From: Fluoribacter dumoffii NY 23
GTDB taxonomy: Bacteria > Pseudomonadota > Gammaproteobacteria > Legionellales > Legionellaceae
DNA: 64,000 nucleotides
Assembly: GCF_000236165.1 (NCBI RefSeq)
Contig: NZ_CM001373.1
Span: 2,153,893-2,217,892, forward strand
Direction of reading: 5' to 3'
Under the pieces are notes generated by a model. That model was not told where the DNA came from. It saw only the letters and a program-made list of their open reading frames with translations, and did no database searches. Positions 53,735-62,265 of the stretch are shown one piece after another; the stretch's first letter is position 1, and every line of letters begins with the position of its first letter. Position numbers and translations under genes: made by a program.

Positions 53735-53945
53735 ACTCGCTCATTAGATCAATGCAATCTCCCTCTCACTTAAGCATTTCTAAAATAGGCCTGGAGAAAT
53801 CTCATCTCCAGACACATCCCTACTCAAAATCTCTGCCCCATTCTTTTTAGGAATAGTTCAGAACACTTTAATTCAAAGGCTCTTAAATAGCTCTTAATTC
53901 TCATTTCATAAACTAAACACAAGCTAATTAACTTAGGAGTTATAA

Positions 53946-55409
53946 ATGCAAAGCCGAATAGATAATTCAACCAAGTCCCAGCGCTCATCCCTTTTACACG
54001 ATCCCTACGGATTATTACAGGTACCCAAACCCACTCAACCGATTCCTGATTTACCCCTGCTTTTAGAAAAAAACGATTTGGCTAATGTACCGGTGGAATC
54101 TTATGCAGAACCCAAGGAAGCAATCATTCCGAAAAGAATGAACTACATCTACATAGTGAATCCTATTGAGGCAAGCAATCCTAAAGATAAACACCTAAAA
54201 ACGATTGCTCTCTTTAAAAAATTATATCCCGACTATATAACCACCCTATGGATTACTTCCTCGGCTTATCCCCCAGAAGAAAAAGAAAAGCTAATTAATT
54301 GGGCCAAAGAAAATAAAATTCATTTATTAGACAGCAGTATATTGGATGGGCATATTGGACCTTCTGAGCAGATGTATCAGTTAGAGCTATTACGCCGTAA
54401 TTATGCTGCAGCAACAGATCAACTCCGTCTTGCAATTCTGTACCACTTTGGCGGTATTTACAGTGATGTTGATGTAGTAGCAGACCCAGATCCCAATCAT
54501 AGACTTCCCGAAGAATTAAAGGCGCCGCTAGGTCTATATATTCATAATGGTCACGTACGTATCACCCGATATAACGAGCATCCTCTCGAGTTATATAATA
54601 TGGCAAAACGCTTTGGTGATAATCCTGAGGACTATTGTAAAATTCGTTATGGATCCTCCAATGATTTTATTTTAGCGGTTAAGCATTGCCCTATTTTGCA
54701 AAAACTCCTCGAGAAAATCGCCTCTAAATACCTAGTACCAGCCCAGGATTTATTAAAAAATACAGAATACCAAAATCCTTATACAGGAGTTTACTTTCCC
54801 TTTAATCCTGATAAGCCCTGGTCCACTATCGGCTTTTTAAAACAATGGATAATAGAAGTAACAGGTCCCACTTCATTGAACGAAATCTACGAACAAGAAT
54901 TTCCTCAAATAGATGATGCAATTGAGCAAAATGAAAGTTTTCTTGGGAGTTTCTATTTTGCAAATGAATTGAGTTGGTTAAAATTAAAAACGAATCAAAC
55001 CGCTTTTCCTGAAAAAGCAATTGAAATCGGCGTAACTTCCTTACTCTATGATTTAATGGTGGAGCCTAACACTTTACGCTTAGACAGATATCTGTCCTTT
55101 ATAAGTAAAGAACAAATGGTCGATGTACTTGAAAGCCTGTCACAGTACAATCCAAAACAGTTAGAGAACGTAAAATTTGTTTTCCCACATGACCTTGCGC
55201 TCCATTCGCTCCTACTCTCGCAGGCAAATAAATTTCCTGCACTTTCTCCGACTGTCTTAACAGCAGCTGAAGAACCAATCCTTCTTAATAGCATGGATAA
55301 ACCAGTCCCTGCTAATAAATATAGATTTTTCCAACCTGTAGTTAATTTTTTTGAAAAAATTAACCCTTCAAAAACACTCGTTGAAAATCTGTTTACCTCA
55401 CCTAAATAA
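53946..55409 (+). CDS. Glycosyltransferase of the DxD sugar-binding (TcdA/Gly_transf_sug) type
   Basis: 487 residues. The central motif LRLAILYHFGGIYSDVDVVADPD carries the DxD (D-V-D) of GT-A enzymes, preceded by NYAAATDQ, the typical context of large clostridial toxin-like and other Gly_transf_sug (DUF5100/PF04488) domains. An early strand (MNYIYIVNPIEASNPKDKH) starts the fold. It should transfer a sugar from a nucleotide-sugar to an acceptor. No signal peptide or membrane span. Legionella effectors such as SetA and Lgt use this fold on host proteins, so effector activity is plausible, but it is inference. Strong terminator right after the stop. Confidence 0.82.
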   Translation: MQSRIDNSTKSQRSSLLHDPYGLLQVPKPTQPIPDLPLLLEKNDLANVPVESYAEPKEAIIPKRMNYIYIVNPIEASNPKDKHLKTIALFKKLYPDYITTLWITSSAYPPEEKEKLINWAKENKIHLLDSSILDGHIGPSEQMYQLELLRRNYAAATDQLRLAILYHFGGIYSDVDVVADPDPNHRLPEELKAPLGLYIHNGHVRITRYNEHPLELYNMAKRFGDNPEDYCKIRYGSSNDFILAVKHCPILQKLLEKIASKYLVPAQDLLKNTEYQNPYTGVYFPFNPDKPWSTIGFLKQWIIEVTGPTSLNEIYEQEFPQIDDAIEQNESFLGSFYFANELSWLKLKTNQTAFPEKAIEIGVTSLLYDLMVEPNTLRLDRYLSFISKEQMVDVLESLSQYNPKQLENVKFVFPHDLALHSLLLSQANKFPALSPTVLTAAEEPILLNSMDKPVPANKYRFFQPVVNFFEKINPSKTLVENLFTSPK

Positions 55410-55412
55410 TAG

Positions 55413-55440
55413 AAAACAAGGGGGACGTCCCCCTTGTTTT
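55413..55440. terminator. Perfect 13-bp-stem terminator
   Basis: AAAACAAGGGGGA (55413-55425) and TCCCCCTTGTTTT (55428-55440) pair around a CG loop. It ends in T4-rich sequence on both strands and serves the glycosyltransferase gene and, from the other side, the GH16 gene. Confidence 0.85.
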
Positions 55441-55483
55441 CTTCTAACTTATTGGATCTGTTTTCTAGACAGCGAAGTGATAC

Positions 55484-57007
55484 CTAATTTATAAAAACAT
55501 CCTTTTGCACCATGTTGGAATTGAGATTGGAGCACACTGCATTAATAAAATAGGTAAATTTCCCTGGGGTCCCCGGCAAAGAATGATCCGTCCAGTTAAG
55601 TGAATTACCTTGCCAAAGAACACGCTGCTGCCAGTCACGAACCTGATAACTGGTTACCGGCAAGCTTAGTACTGGCGATGACCAACCAAGACTGATGGCT
55701 TTTTTATCATTGCTGTAAGTAGCCTGGATATCAGTGGGCGATGCACACTGAGGAGTATCTGGAATGATTACATCATATTGTATATCTTGAGACACGCCAT
55801 TGCTGCAGACCGAACTGAGATAATAGGTGAATTTACCTGAGGTACCAGGGAGCGACGTATCAGTCCAGGTTAATTTATTATCCTGCCACAACACCCTCTT
55901 TTGCCAATCTTTCACTTTATAGGCAAGAACATTAGTGCTGTCCGCTGGCGCTTGCCATTTTAAATTAATATTTCTTTTATCAAGGCTGTAATATGCAGCA
56001 AAATTAATCGGCGGATTACAGGCATCCGGTGCAGAACTGTTCACCTTATAAAATTTGACGCTATTAATTTGCATGCTTGCCGCTTGCATTTTCGAATTAG
56101 GAGCACCAGCATAAGGACCGCCTACGGCGAGATTGACAATCAGGTAATAACCCCCATTGGGATCATTGAATCCCCGTTGCAATGCCTGCGCACCATCAGC
56201 GGGCAAAGTATCCGTTTTTAAAGGACCCCAGGTTTTAACATTATCGATATAGCCGGTGAGAATATATCCCCCATTCTGACTGTTGGGATCTGCTTCCCAC
56301 TCAAATCCCCAGGTATGCGGGCTTTGATAGGCTAATTGAGGAAATTGATGAGATTCTAGTGGGTACCCTATGCCACGACAATCCCAGCCCCCGCATTGTG
56401 GTGCATTTCCATTAAAGTGCAGCGTGGCAGTAGTCACGTTAAATGCGGTATTTTGGGGATAGGCTTCCATAATATCGATTTCCCCATTTTGCGGCCAATT
56501 GGAATCATAAGTGGGCATCATCCAGATTGCCGGCCATAAACCACGGTTATAGGTACTGGGATTTGTTCCTTGCTGACACAATCCATCAATGCTTTTTGTA
56601 CATACGGGTAAATTGATATTTACTTCAAGGTATCCGTGTTTTGTAGCTTTGGTTGTCCAGACCTCTGAGGGGATCGGGGAATTAAACGGAGGAGAGTTAA
56701 GATTAGCCCTAGTCATTATTTCACCACTTAGCCAATAACCCGTATTGATCAGATCTGCGAGCAGCGTTAATTTTCCATCCGCTTTTTTAATGACTTTGGA
56801 AGTATTGTAAACATTAATTTCCCCTGACATCCGATGATCATAATTCGTGGATGCATAGTAATTGAGGCCGTTGCTTGCTTTATCTTGCAAAATATCGGTA
56901 ATTAACTGGCATGATTTTGTTGAATCAAAAGAACAGGTAGCTGAAATAGCAAGGGAGCTTGTGAGCACGGACGGCAAGATGAAAAGCAAGTGTTTATTTT
57001 TTATCAT
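55484..57007 (-). CDS. Secreted GH16 glucanase with two Fn3-like repeats
   Basis: 507 residues with a signal peptide (IKNKHLLFILPSVLTSSLAISA). The glycoside hydrolase family 16 core (about 40-330) has the catalytic motif NGEIDIMEAYP (E-I-D-x-x-E) and WPAIWMMP, as in endo-beta-1,3(4)-glucanases. Two tandem ~85-residue modules follow, each with a nearly identical stretch (VKDWQKRVLWQ.NKLTWTDTSLPGT and VRDWQQRVLWQ.NSLNWTDHSLPGT) and a final Cys; they resemble Fn3 or carbohydrate-binding modules. The enzyme should cut beta-glucans, for example of algae or amoebal hosts' food. It lies alone. Confidence 0.88.
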   Translation of the reverse strand: MIKNKHLLFILPSVLTSSLAISATCSFDSTKSCQLITDILQDKASNGLNYYASTNYDHRMSGEINVYNTSKVIKKADGKLTLLADLINTGYWLSGEIMTRANLNSPPFNSPIPSEVWTTKATKHGYLEVNINLPVCTKSIDGLCQQGTNPSTYNRGLWPAIWMMPTYDSNWPQNGEIDIMEAYPQNTAFNVTTATLHFNGNAPQCGGWDCRGIGYPLESHQFPQLAYQSPHTWGFEWEADPNSQNGGYILTGYIDNVKTWGPLKTDTLPADGAQALQRGFNDPNGGYYLIVNLAVGGPYAGAPNSKMQAASMQINSVKFYKVNSSAPDACNPPINFAAYYSLDKRNINLKWQAPADSTNVLAYKVKDWQKRVLWQDNKLTWTDTSLPGTSGKFTYYLSSVCSNGVSQDIQYDVIIPDTPQCASPTDIQATYSNDKKAISLGWSSPVLSLPVTSYQVRDWQQRVLWQGNSLNWTDHSLPGTPGKFTYFINAVCSNLNSNMVQKDVFIN

Positions 57008-57140
57008 TAGTTTTTTCCTTATATTTATTATTATCTTTTCCTGTTAAAAATTAATACAATAGATTGTTTTTAATGATTATTTTTTCAAATAATCATTAAA
57101 CGATAGTAAAGAAAAGGGATTACTTTTGCAAAAGTTCTGG

Positions 57141-57164
57141 ATTAACCCCATCAGAGGGGTTAAT
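57141..57164 (-). terminator. Hairpin overlapping the stop of the coiled-coil gene
   Basis: ATTAACCCC and GGGGTTAAT pair with a 6-base loop; the right arm includes the TAA stop (57160-57162) of the minus-strand gene. T tract is short. Confidence 0.45.
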
Positions 57165-58929
57165 TAGGAGATACTCGGGGGATAGTGTTTTTCTCAGTGG
57201 CTTCTTCTTGTTGTTGTTTTATAATTCCCAAACTTTGTTTAAAAGATGCAAAATTTTTAATCATTTGCGAGCGCTCTTCATCCTTGATGGTTATTTTAAA
57301 ATCCCCGTCTTTAGGTAATAATTTCTTGGGCGTGTAGGTGTTGACCATTTTTTCGATGAAATTTAAAAACGAGTGAGGGTGAGGTAATTTTTTAATATTC
57401 GTTTCAGTCACCAATATATGTTGTTCCAGCATTTTTTTTGCCTTTTCAGGGTCTTGTTCTTCATTTAGCAAAAATAATTCGTCCATAGCTTCTTGCAGAA
57501 GGGTTATATTTCTTTTTTGCGTTGGAGAGGGCGTTGCGCCATCACCGTTTTTAATTCGCTCTATTTCCTGTTGATAATGATCATAAAGTTTATTTAAATC
57601 TGCACGCAATTCAGGATTAATAAACAGTTCTTTTTTACTTTCTTTTTCTAACATTTCCAGAACTTTCTGCTGTTGTTCCTGGCTGTAGGGAGTGAGGCGG
57701 GCTTCAATTTTGACTTTAATATCTTTAAGGGCCCCATAGTCTTTCTGCTGGATTAATTTTCTAGCAGCATCAATTTCATTTTTTAATTCCGGGTCGTTAG
57801 TGATTTTATCTGCCTCATCAAGCATCACCAAAACTTTGTTGTCTGAAATGGATTGATTCTCAATTTGGGTATACGCATTGTGAAGAGTTTGCGTTGAATC
57901 TCTTTCAGCAATAATTTTGAGAATGTCAGGCACAAGAAATGATTTTTGTTCTGCAAACAGGCGTTTAGTGGTTTGGTATCCCAGCTCCTCAGAACTGATT
58001 TCACCGGTTAATACTTCACCCGATACCTCTAAAGTATATTTAATTTTGTTATTCGTTATAGACAGGTAAATTTTATTTTTTTCTACCTCGGTAACAGGGT
58101 TATCATCGGAAAGCAAAACCGGATCATAAGCAATTTTTTTCTCCGCCTCGGCAGTTTGTTTCGCCACATTGGATAAATCCGATAAGGCGCTGGCCACATT
58201 TGCTAAATAGGCCATCGATTTGGCTACACTGTCCGGATCCAATTCCTTAAGTGCTTGCCCCATAAAATCTCTTGGATGAGATGCAGGTTCGGAAATGGGA
58301 TACTCTGGAGCAGTATTATCGAAAGCATGGGAAGAAAGATAGGCGAGGTAATTAAAACCTATTAACCCTTTAGCCGGGACATCTCCTAATTCTGCAGCTC
58401 TTTGGAGAAGCTCCCTTTTTTCTGCATCATCCACCGCGATTTCGGCAGCCATCCGATAAGCAATACCAAAATTTTCTTTTTTTAATTCTTCGATGAGAGG
58501 CAGGGCATTTTTTTGAATGTATGCTTCATCAGCATTTGCTGCAAAAAGGATCCATGTCCCTTCTTTATCCGCTGCAACATTCATATGCAGATGTGCCTGA
58601 AGCACTTTGGTCATATCAGGTTCGTAAAATTTATATTCTTCGAAAAAACGCTCAAACTTCGTTTTAAGATTACGTAATTCTGTTAATGCAGACTCTTCCA
58701 GCTGTCGACGCTGGTCAGTATTAAGTTGCGGATTATCGCGCAATTCGTTAAAAAAATCTGTTTCAATTTTTTTCTTTTCCCGCATTAAAATGAAATATTC
58801 TTTTAAAATAGGCGGGGTGGACGGAGAATTAATAAGACTATCCCTACGTTCCTCGAGATTTGTCTGGTTAATAACCTGATCTAATAAACCCAGTCGATTT
58901 AAAACAACTAATCTTGGACGTAATGGCAT
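57160..58929 (-). CDS. Long helical/coiled-coil protein of unknown function
   Basis: 589 residues from ATG 58929 (GGTGAG eight bases upstream); a TTG at 58944 adds five. Almost wholly helical by appearance, with dense Glu/Lys/Leu/Gln (for example REKKKIETDFFNELRDNP, DEADKITNDPELKNEIDAAR, YSQEQQQKVLEMLEKESKKE). No signal peptide or membrane span except a mildly hydrophobic region near 195-250. A helical AELGDVPAKGLIGFNYLA segment resembles a Sel1-like repeat. I recognise no family. Composition and length would suit a translocated effector; that is inference. Confidence 0.6.
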   Translation of the reverse strand: MPLRPRLVVLNRLGLLDQVINQTNLEERRDSLINSPSTPPILKEYFILMREKKKIETDFFNELRDNPQLNTDQRRQLEESALTELRNLKTKFERFFEEYKFYEPDMTKVLQAHLHMNVAADKEGTWILFAANADEAYIQKNALPLIEELKKENFGIAYRMAAEIAVDDAEKRELLQRAAELGDVPAKGLIGFNYLAYLSSHAFDNTAPEYPISEPASHPRDFMGQALKELDPDSVAKSMAYLANVASALSDLSNVAKQTAEAEKKIAYDPVLLSDDNPVTEVEKNKIYLSITNNKIKYTLEVSGEVLTGEISSEELGYQTTKRLFAEQKSFLVPDILKIIAERDSTQTLHNAYTQIENQSISDNKVLVMLDEADKITNDPELKNEIDAARKLIQQKDYGALKDIKVKIEARLTPYSQEQQQKVLEMLEKESKKELFINPELRADLNKLYDHYQQEIERIKNGDGATPSPTQKRNITLLQEAMDELFLLNEEQDPEKAKKMLEQHILVTETNIKKLPHPHSFLNFIEKMVNTYTPKKLLPKDGDFKITIKDEERSQMIKNFASFKQSLGIIKQQQEEATEKNTIPRVSPN

Positions 58930-59223
58930 GTTTTTTCTCACCAAATTGGATATTTAAAAGTATAGCAGGATAGTGCCTTTATATTTTTCCTACATCCTAA
59001 ACCAAAAATCAAAAAAAGCAGGCTGGTGCGTTTTAATTCTCCTGGACATTTAATTGACAACCTTAATTTTAAAGGTACTATAGCTAATCTTGGCTATGGA
59101 TTAACCTTAAAAACAGTAACATCCGCTTAGTGTGGCCAAAATACCTAAAGGGTTGTGATTATCCTTTACTATCACAGCAATACAAATCGTATACCTGATA
59201 TTCGTTTTTTAAAGGAGTAAAAC

Positions 59224-60228
59224 ATGTATGGCAAAATTGATCCCCTTTTAGATTCACAAAATGATGATTCCTCGAGTGCTTTTACTACATTGTTCCTGCT
59301 TACTGGTCTTGCTGTAGCGGTATATGCAATTGTACGCGTCGCTGAGGCTAACAATCGCCTCAACTATGAAAGCCGTACTGCCCGTATAATAGCCGGTTTT
59401 CTGGTGTTGATGATGCGCTTAATGCATACAAAAAGCGGGGATTTAGAGCTAGAGGAGCCAGCGAAATCAATCATAGCACTGGGTCCACACCGTACAGGTT
59501 GGGAAGCGGTGGCGGTTGCAGCAAAAATGAAGAAAGAACCACCGCGTTTTTTTGCCACCACCGATTATAATTCCATCCCAGGGGTTGGTCCCTTTTTAGA
59601 AAAATTTAAAGCAATCCCGGTAGATGCCCATGCCACCAAAGGTGATAAGGGACAGTCTGCCAATGCCGGTGCTTTGGAACAAGCAAGTAAAGCACTCAGT
59701 GAAAACGGCTGTGTTGCCATCTTTCCTCAGGGTAATTTCGCCAAATTGGGTCAAGAGCCTCCCAGAGTCTATGCAGGAGCAGCGCGGCTTTCCATCCAAA
59801 ATAGCGTGCCAATTCATGTGTTCCGAATCGATGGCTTCTGGAGTTTAGAAAATCCGCTAATCCCTTTATTTATCCGCAATAACTCTTATTATCGGGCATT
59901 TTTTTCTGCATTTCATATGAATAATATTCGCGTCAAATTCTGTCGTGTGATTGATTTTCACTTAAAACCGGAGAATAAAAACCTCAGTGAGGAAGAGAAA
60001 ATCGATGGGATATGTGCCCAACTTTATGCATATTACCGTCACACACCGGAACTGACGGATAAACAGGTGGAAAAGATTGAACTGGAAATTGAAAAGAAAA
60101 CGCATTTGCTCATCTGGAAAAATAAAGTAAAACAAGATGAATTAGGAAAGCAACTTCAAACCTTAAAAAAAGAAGCAGAAGAACTGGGGGGCCCCACTTT
60201 AGCCTTAATGAACAGAGGCGGCAGTTAG
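59224..60228 (+). CDS. PlsC-like acyltransferase with altered catalytic motif
   Basis: 334 residues. An N-terminal hydrophobic span (residues ~20-38) may anchor it. The acyltransferase domain (about 80-225) has GPHRTGWEAV, i.e. H89-x4-E94 instead of the usual H-x4-D, and IFPQGN in place of FPEG; the other features (SIPGVGPFLEKFKAIPVD; GAARLSIQNSVPIHVFRIDG) are normal. It would acylate lysophosphatidate or a related lysolipid if active. The C-terminal ~60 residues are a Glu/Lys-rich coiled coil ending EELGGPTLALMNRGGS, resembling the E-rich C-terminal signal of Dot/Icm substrates; effector status is inference. AAAGGAG precedes the ATG by six bases. Confidence 0.8.
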   Translation: MYGKIDPLLDSQNDDSSSAFTTLFLLTGLAVAVYAIVRVAEANNRLNYESRTARIIAGFLVLMMRLMHTKSGDLELEEPAKSIIALGPHRTGWEAVAVAAKMKKEPPRFFATTDYNSIPGVGPFLEKFKAIPVDAHATKGDKGQSANAGALEQASKALSENGCVAIFPQGNFAKLGQEPPRVYAGAARLSIQNSVPIHVFRIDGFWSLENPLIPLFIRNNSYYRAFFSAFHMNNIRVKFCRVIDFHLKPENKNLSEEEKIDGICAQLYAYYRHTPELTDKQVEKIELEIEKKTHLLIWKNKVKQDELGKQLQTLKKEAEELGGPTLALMNRGGS

Positions 60229-60245
60229 GCCAGCCCAAAATTTGG

Positions 60246-60272
60246 GGGGACATTTTACACCTGTCCCCTTTT
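60246..60272 (+). terminator. Terminator of the PlsC-like gene
   Basis: GGGGACA (60246-60252) and TGTCCCC (60262-60268) form a 7-bp stem with a 9-base loop, followed by TTTT; just after the stop. Confidence 0.65.
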
Positions 60273-60300
60273 ACATGAGATCCTGCTGTTATTTAATGAT

Positions 60301-61272
60301 TCAACTTTTTTTGCCCGAGTGTTCCAAAGAATTTAAAATTCCTTGCAACCAATCCTTTGCGTTTGGGCTTACTTTCTCATCATTTAAAACAATTTCATAA
60401 ATTGCATTTTGTCGTGCAGTTTCCTCACCGTACATATCTACCAGCATTTCCTTCCAGAGAGATAATAGTGTTGCAGAAGGAGTTTTTCCTACCTGGTTCA
60501 AAATGCCATAAATCCGCTCCCTCCAGTAGGCATCCATCGCTTTATCCATCCACACTACGAGTTCTGGTGTTAATCCCACCTCATCAAGGCCTTTTCCTTC
60601 GCCGAAACCCTTTTCAAATTTTTTCGTCCTCAAATGGGCGTATTTTTTACCATAAACCCCGTTAACCCAATCCATAAGCTTCTGTCCTAAATCAATGCCA
60701 ATTTTGGAGTTCGGGTCTTGTCTAAGATTATTTTTCACCTCCCCCACCAGGTCTTGCCATTTCTTTTCAAAAACGGCTTGTTGCTCAGGTGACGTGTTGG
60801 TTTTCATTTCTTTTTCAAATTCTACATATTGCTTTAATTCATCGGGGGTGAATATTTCTTTAACCCAATCATGCTCAAGATGTTCTGCCATTCTATATAC
60901 CTCTATAAGTTGAATAATGGTTTCCCAAGGAATCGATTTACTCTTGCCAATAGAATGAATCATGCTTCTCAATGTTTTTGCTCCTTCAAGTAAAGCAGCG
61001 GCTTTTTGCTCTAACACCTGGGCCTGGTTGTTAAAGTGATTTAGCGCACTGCTTTCTTCAGTGAGTAACGTTTTGATTTGGGCCAACTCAAAACCAAAAA
61101 ATTTCAAAGCGATGATCTGCTGCAATTTCAATAAATCCCTTTCAGAGTAAACACGATAGCCATTGGAGCGCCTCGCTGAAGGCTCAAGCAAACCAATACG
61201 GTCATAATGGTGCAGTGTTTGCACTGACACACCCGTTAACTTGCTTAAGTCTTTTACGAACCATTGAGTCAT
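60301..61272 (-). CDS. TipA-type MerR regulator (drug-binding)
   Basis: 323 residues. The N-terminal MerR winged helix is clear (WFVKDLSKLTGVSVQTLHHYDRIGLL ... GYRVYSERDLLKLQQIIALKFFGFELAQIKTLL), then a long coiled coil and a C-terminal TipAS domain (FTPDELKQYVEFEKEM ... EKKWQDLVGEVKNNLRQDPNSK ... GLTPELVVWMDKAMDAYWRERI). TipAS domains bind structurally diverse ligands, classically thiopeptide antibiotics. It may control the neighbouring beta-lactamase or another gene; no target is visible. The ATG at 61272 follows GGAGAGA. Confidence 0.87.
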   Translation of the reverse strand: MTQWFVKDLSKLTGVSVQTLHHYDRIGLLEPSARRSNGYRVYSERDLLKLQQIIALKFFGFELAQIKTLLTEESSALNHFNNQAQVLEQKAAALLEGAKTLRSMIHSIGKSKSIPWETIIQLIEVYRMAEHLEHDWVKEIFTPDELKQYVEFEKEMKTNTSPEQQAVFEKKWQDLVGEVKNNLRQDPNSKIGIDLGQKLMDWVNGVYGKKYAHLRTKKFEKGFGEGKGLDEVGLTPELVVWMDKAMDAYWRERIYGILNQVGKTPSATLLSLWKEMLVDMYGEETARQNAIYEIVLNDEKVSPNAKDWLQGILNSLEHSGKKS

Positions 61273-61338
61273 CGTCTTCTCTCCTTAAATCAAAGCTAAG
61301 GTATATAGCAACAATAGGGTCAAGCGTTTTTTGCAGCC

Positions 61339-62139
61339 TTATTTTTCCAAATCATTTATCAGGTAAAATAATTTATTGAGCGCCTCATTTTTGGCTCTAA
61401 AACTTGCAATGGAAGTTTTTTCTTTGCTGTCTGCAATATGGCTTGCAAAGGTAATCATTCGCCCTTCTTTTTCAATCCAGCCTACAAACCACCCATGTTG
61501 TAGAGGAAGTTTCCGACTTTTATCCCGGGTTAATTGCTGACCTGTTCCTGTTTTTCCATAAAGTTTCCATCCCCCTGCTAGTTCCTGAAGGTAAAGGATG
61601 TCTTTAGTCATGGCAAAAGCCTTTGGATGGACGGGTAATTTTTTATGAATCATTTTTTGGAGAAACTGAATTTGCTCAACCGGAGAAATGGCAAGCGAGC
61701 TTGATAACCAGGCATGAGTTAATCCATTATTCTTTCCTTTATCACCCGCGACATCTTCATTCCCGTAATGAAAAGCACCCACATAGCCTTTGAATCGTTT
61801 CATACCTAGCTTCTGGGTCAATACTTGCGAATACCAAACACAGGAATCCCTCATCCAGCTGTGAGGATTATGAGGATATTTCCACACATTGAGGAACAAT
61901 TCATATTCTTTTTTATAAGGCCATTCAGGATGGGTTGCATCTTTTAATATTCCCGCATCAAAACCCATGAGACTTAACGGAATTTTAAAAGTTGAGTTTG
62001 GCGAATAGCGCTGATTGCAATCATTACCTTCCTGATGCAACACAGTTTGTTCTTCTTGCGCTAAAAAACAAGATTCTTGAGTCCAGGCAGAACCGCACAA
62101 TAAAAACCCCGCAGATAGAAATACAGCTATTTTTTTCAT
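61339..62139 (-). CDS. Class D (OXA-type) beta-lactamase
   Basis: 266 residues from ATG 62139, with GAGG five bases upstream (a TTG further up is unsupported). Signal peptide KKIAVFLSAGFLLCGSAWT. Class D motifs in order: S49-T-F-K52, S99-C-V, Y125-G-N and K196-T-G. The SCVWYS and PLQHGWFVGW stretches fit active enzymes. It opens the beta-lactam ring in the periplasm. It resembles the OXA enzymes recorded from Legionella species (such as OXA-29), but I cannot confirm a close match. It lies downstream, on the same strand, of the M56/PBP gene, so induction by beta-lactams through that sensor is likely. Confidence 0.9.
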   Translation of the reverse strand: MKKIAVFLSAGFLLCGSAWTQESCFLAQEEQTVLHQEGNDCNQRYSPNSTFKIPLSLMGFDAGILKDATHPEWPYKKEYELFLNVWKYPHNPHSWMRDSCVWYSQVLTQKLGMKRFKGYVGAFHYGNEDVAGDKGKNNGLTHAWLSSSLAISPVEQIQFLQKMIHKKLPVHPKAFAMTKDILYLQELAGGWKLYGKTGTGQQLTRDKSRKLPLQHGWFVGWIEKEGRMITFASHIADSKEKTSIASFRAKNEALNKLFYLINDLEK

Positions 62140-62191
62140 AAAAACCTCGAAATATGTTGCAATTGATATCAAATGAACTACCTCTCCAAAA

Positions 62192-62218
62192 CCTTAGCCC
62201 TTTGAATTTGGGCTAAGG
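62192..62218 (-). terminator. Hairpin between the M56/PBP gene and the beta-lactamase
   Basis: CCTTAGCCC (62192-62200) and GGGCTAAGG (62210-62218) pair perfectly with a 9-base loop; on the minus strand TTTT follows. It would separate the sensor gene from the beta-lactamase or attenuate readthrough. Confidence 0.6.
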
Positions 62219-62265
62219 AATCCTCACCCGCTCCACCGCAGGCGGGGGGTAATGCACGTTCATTA

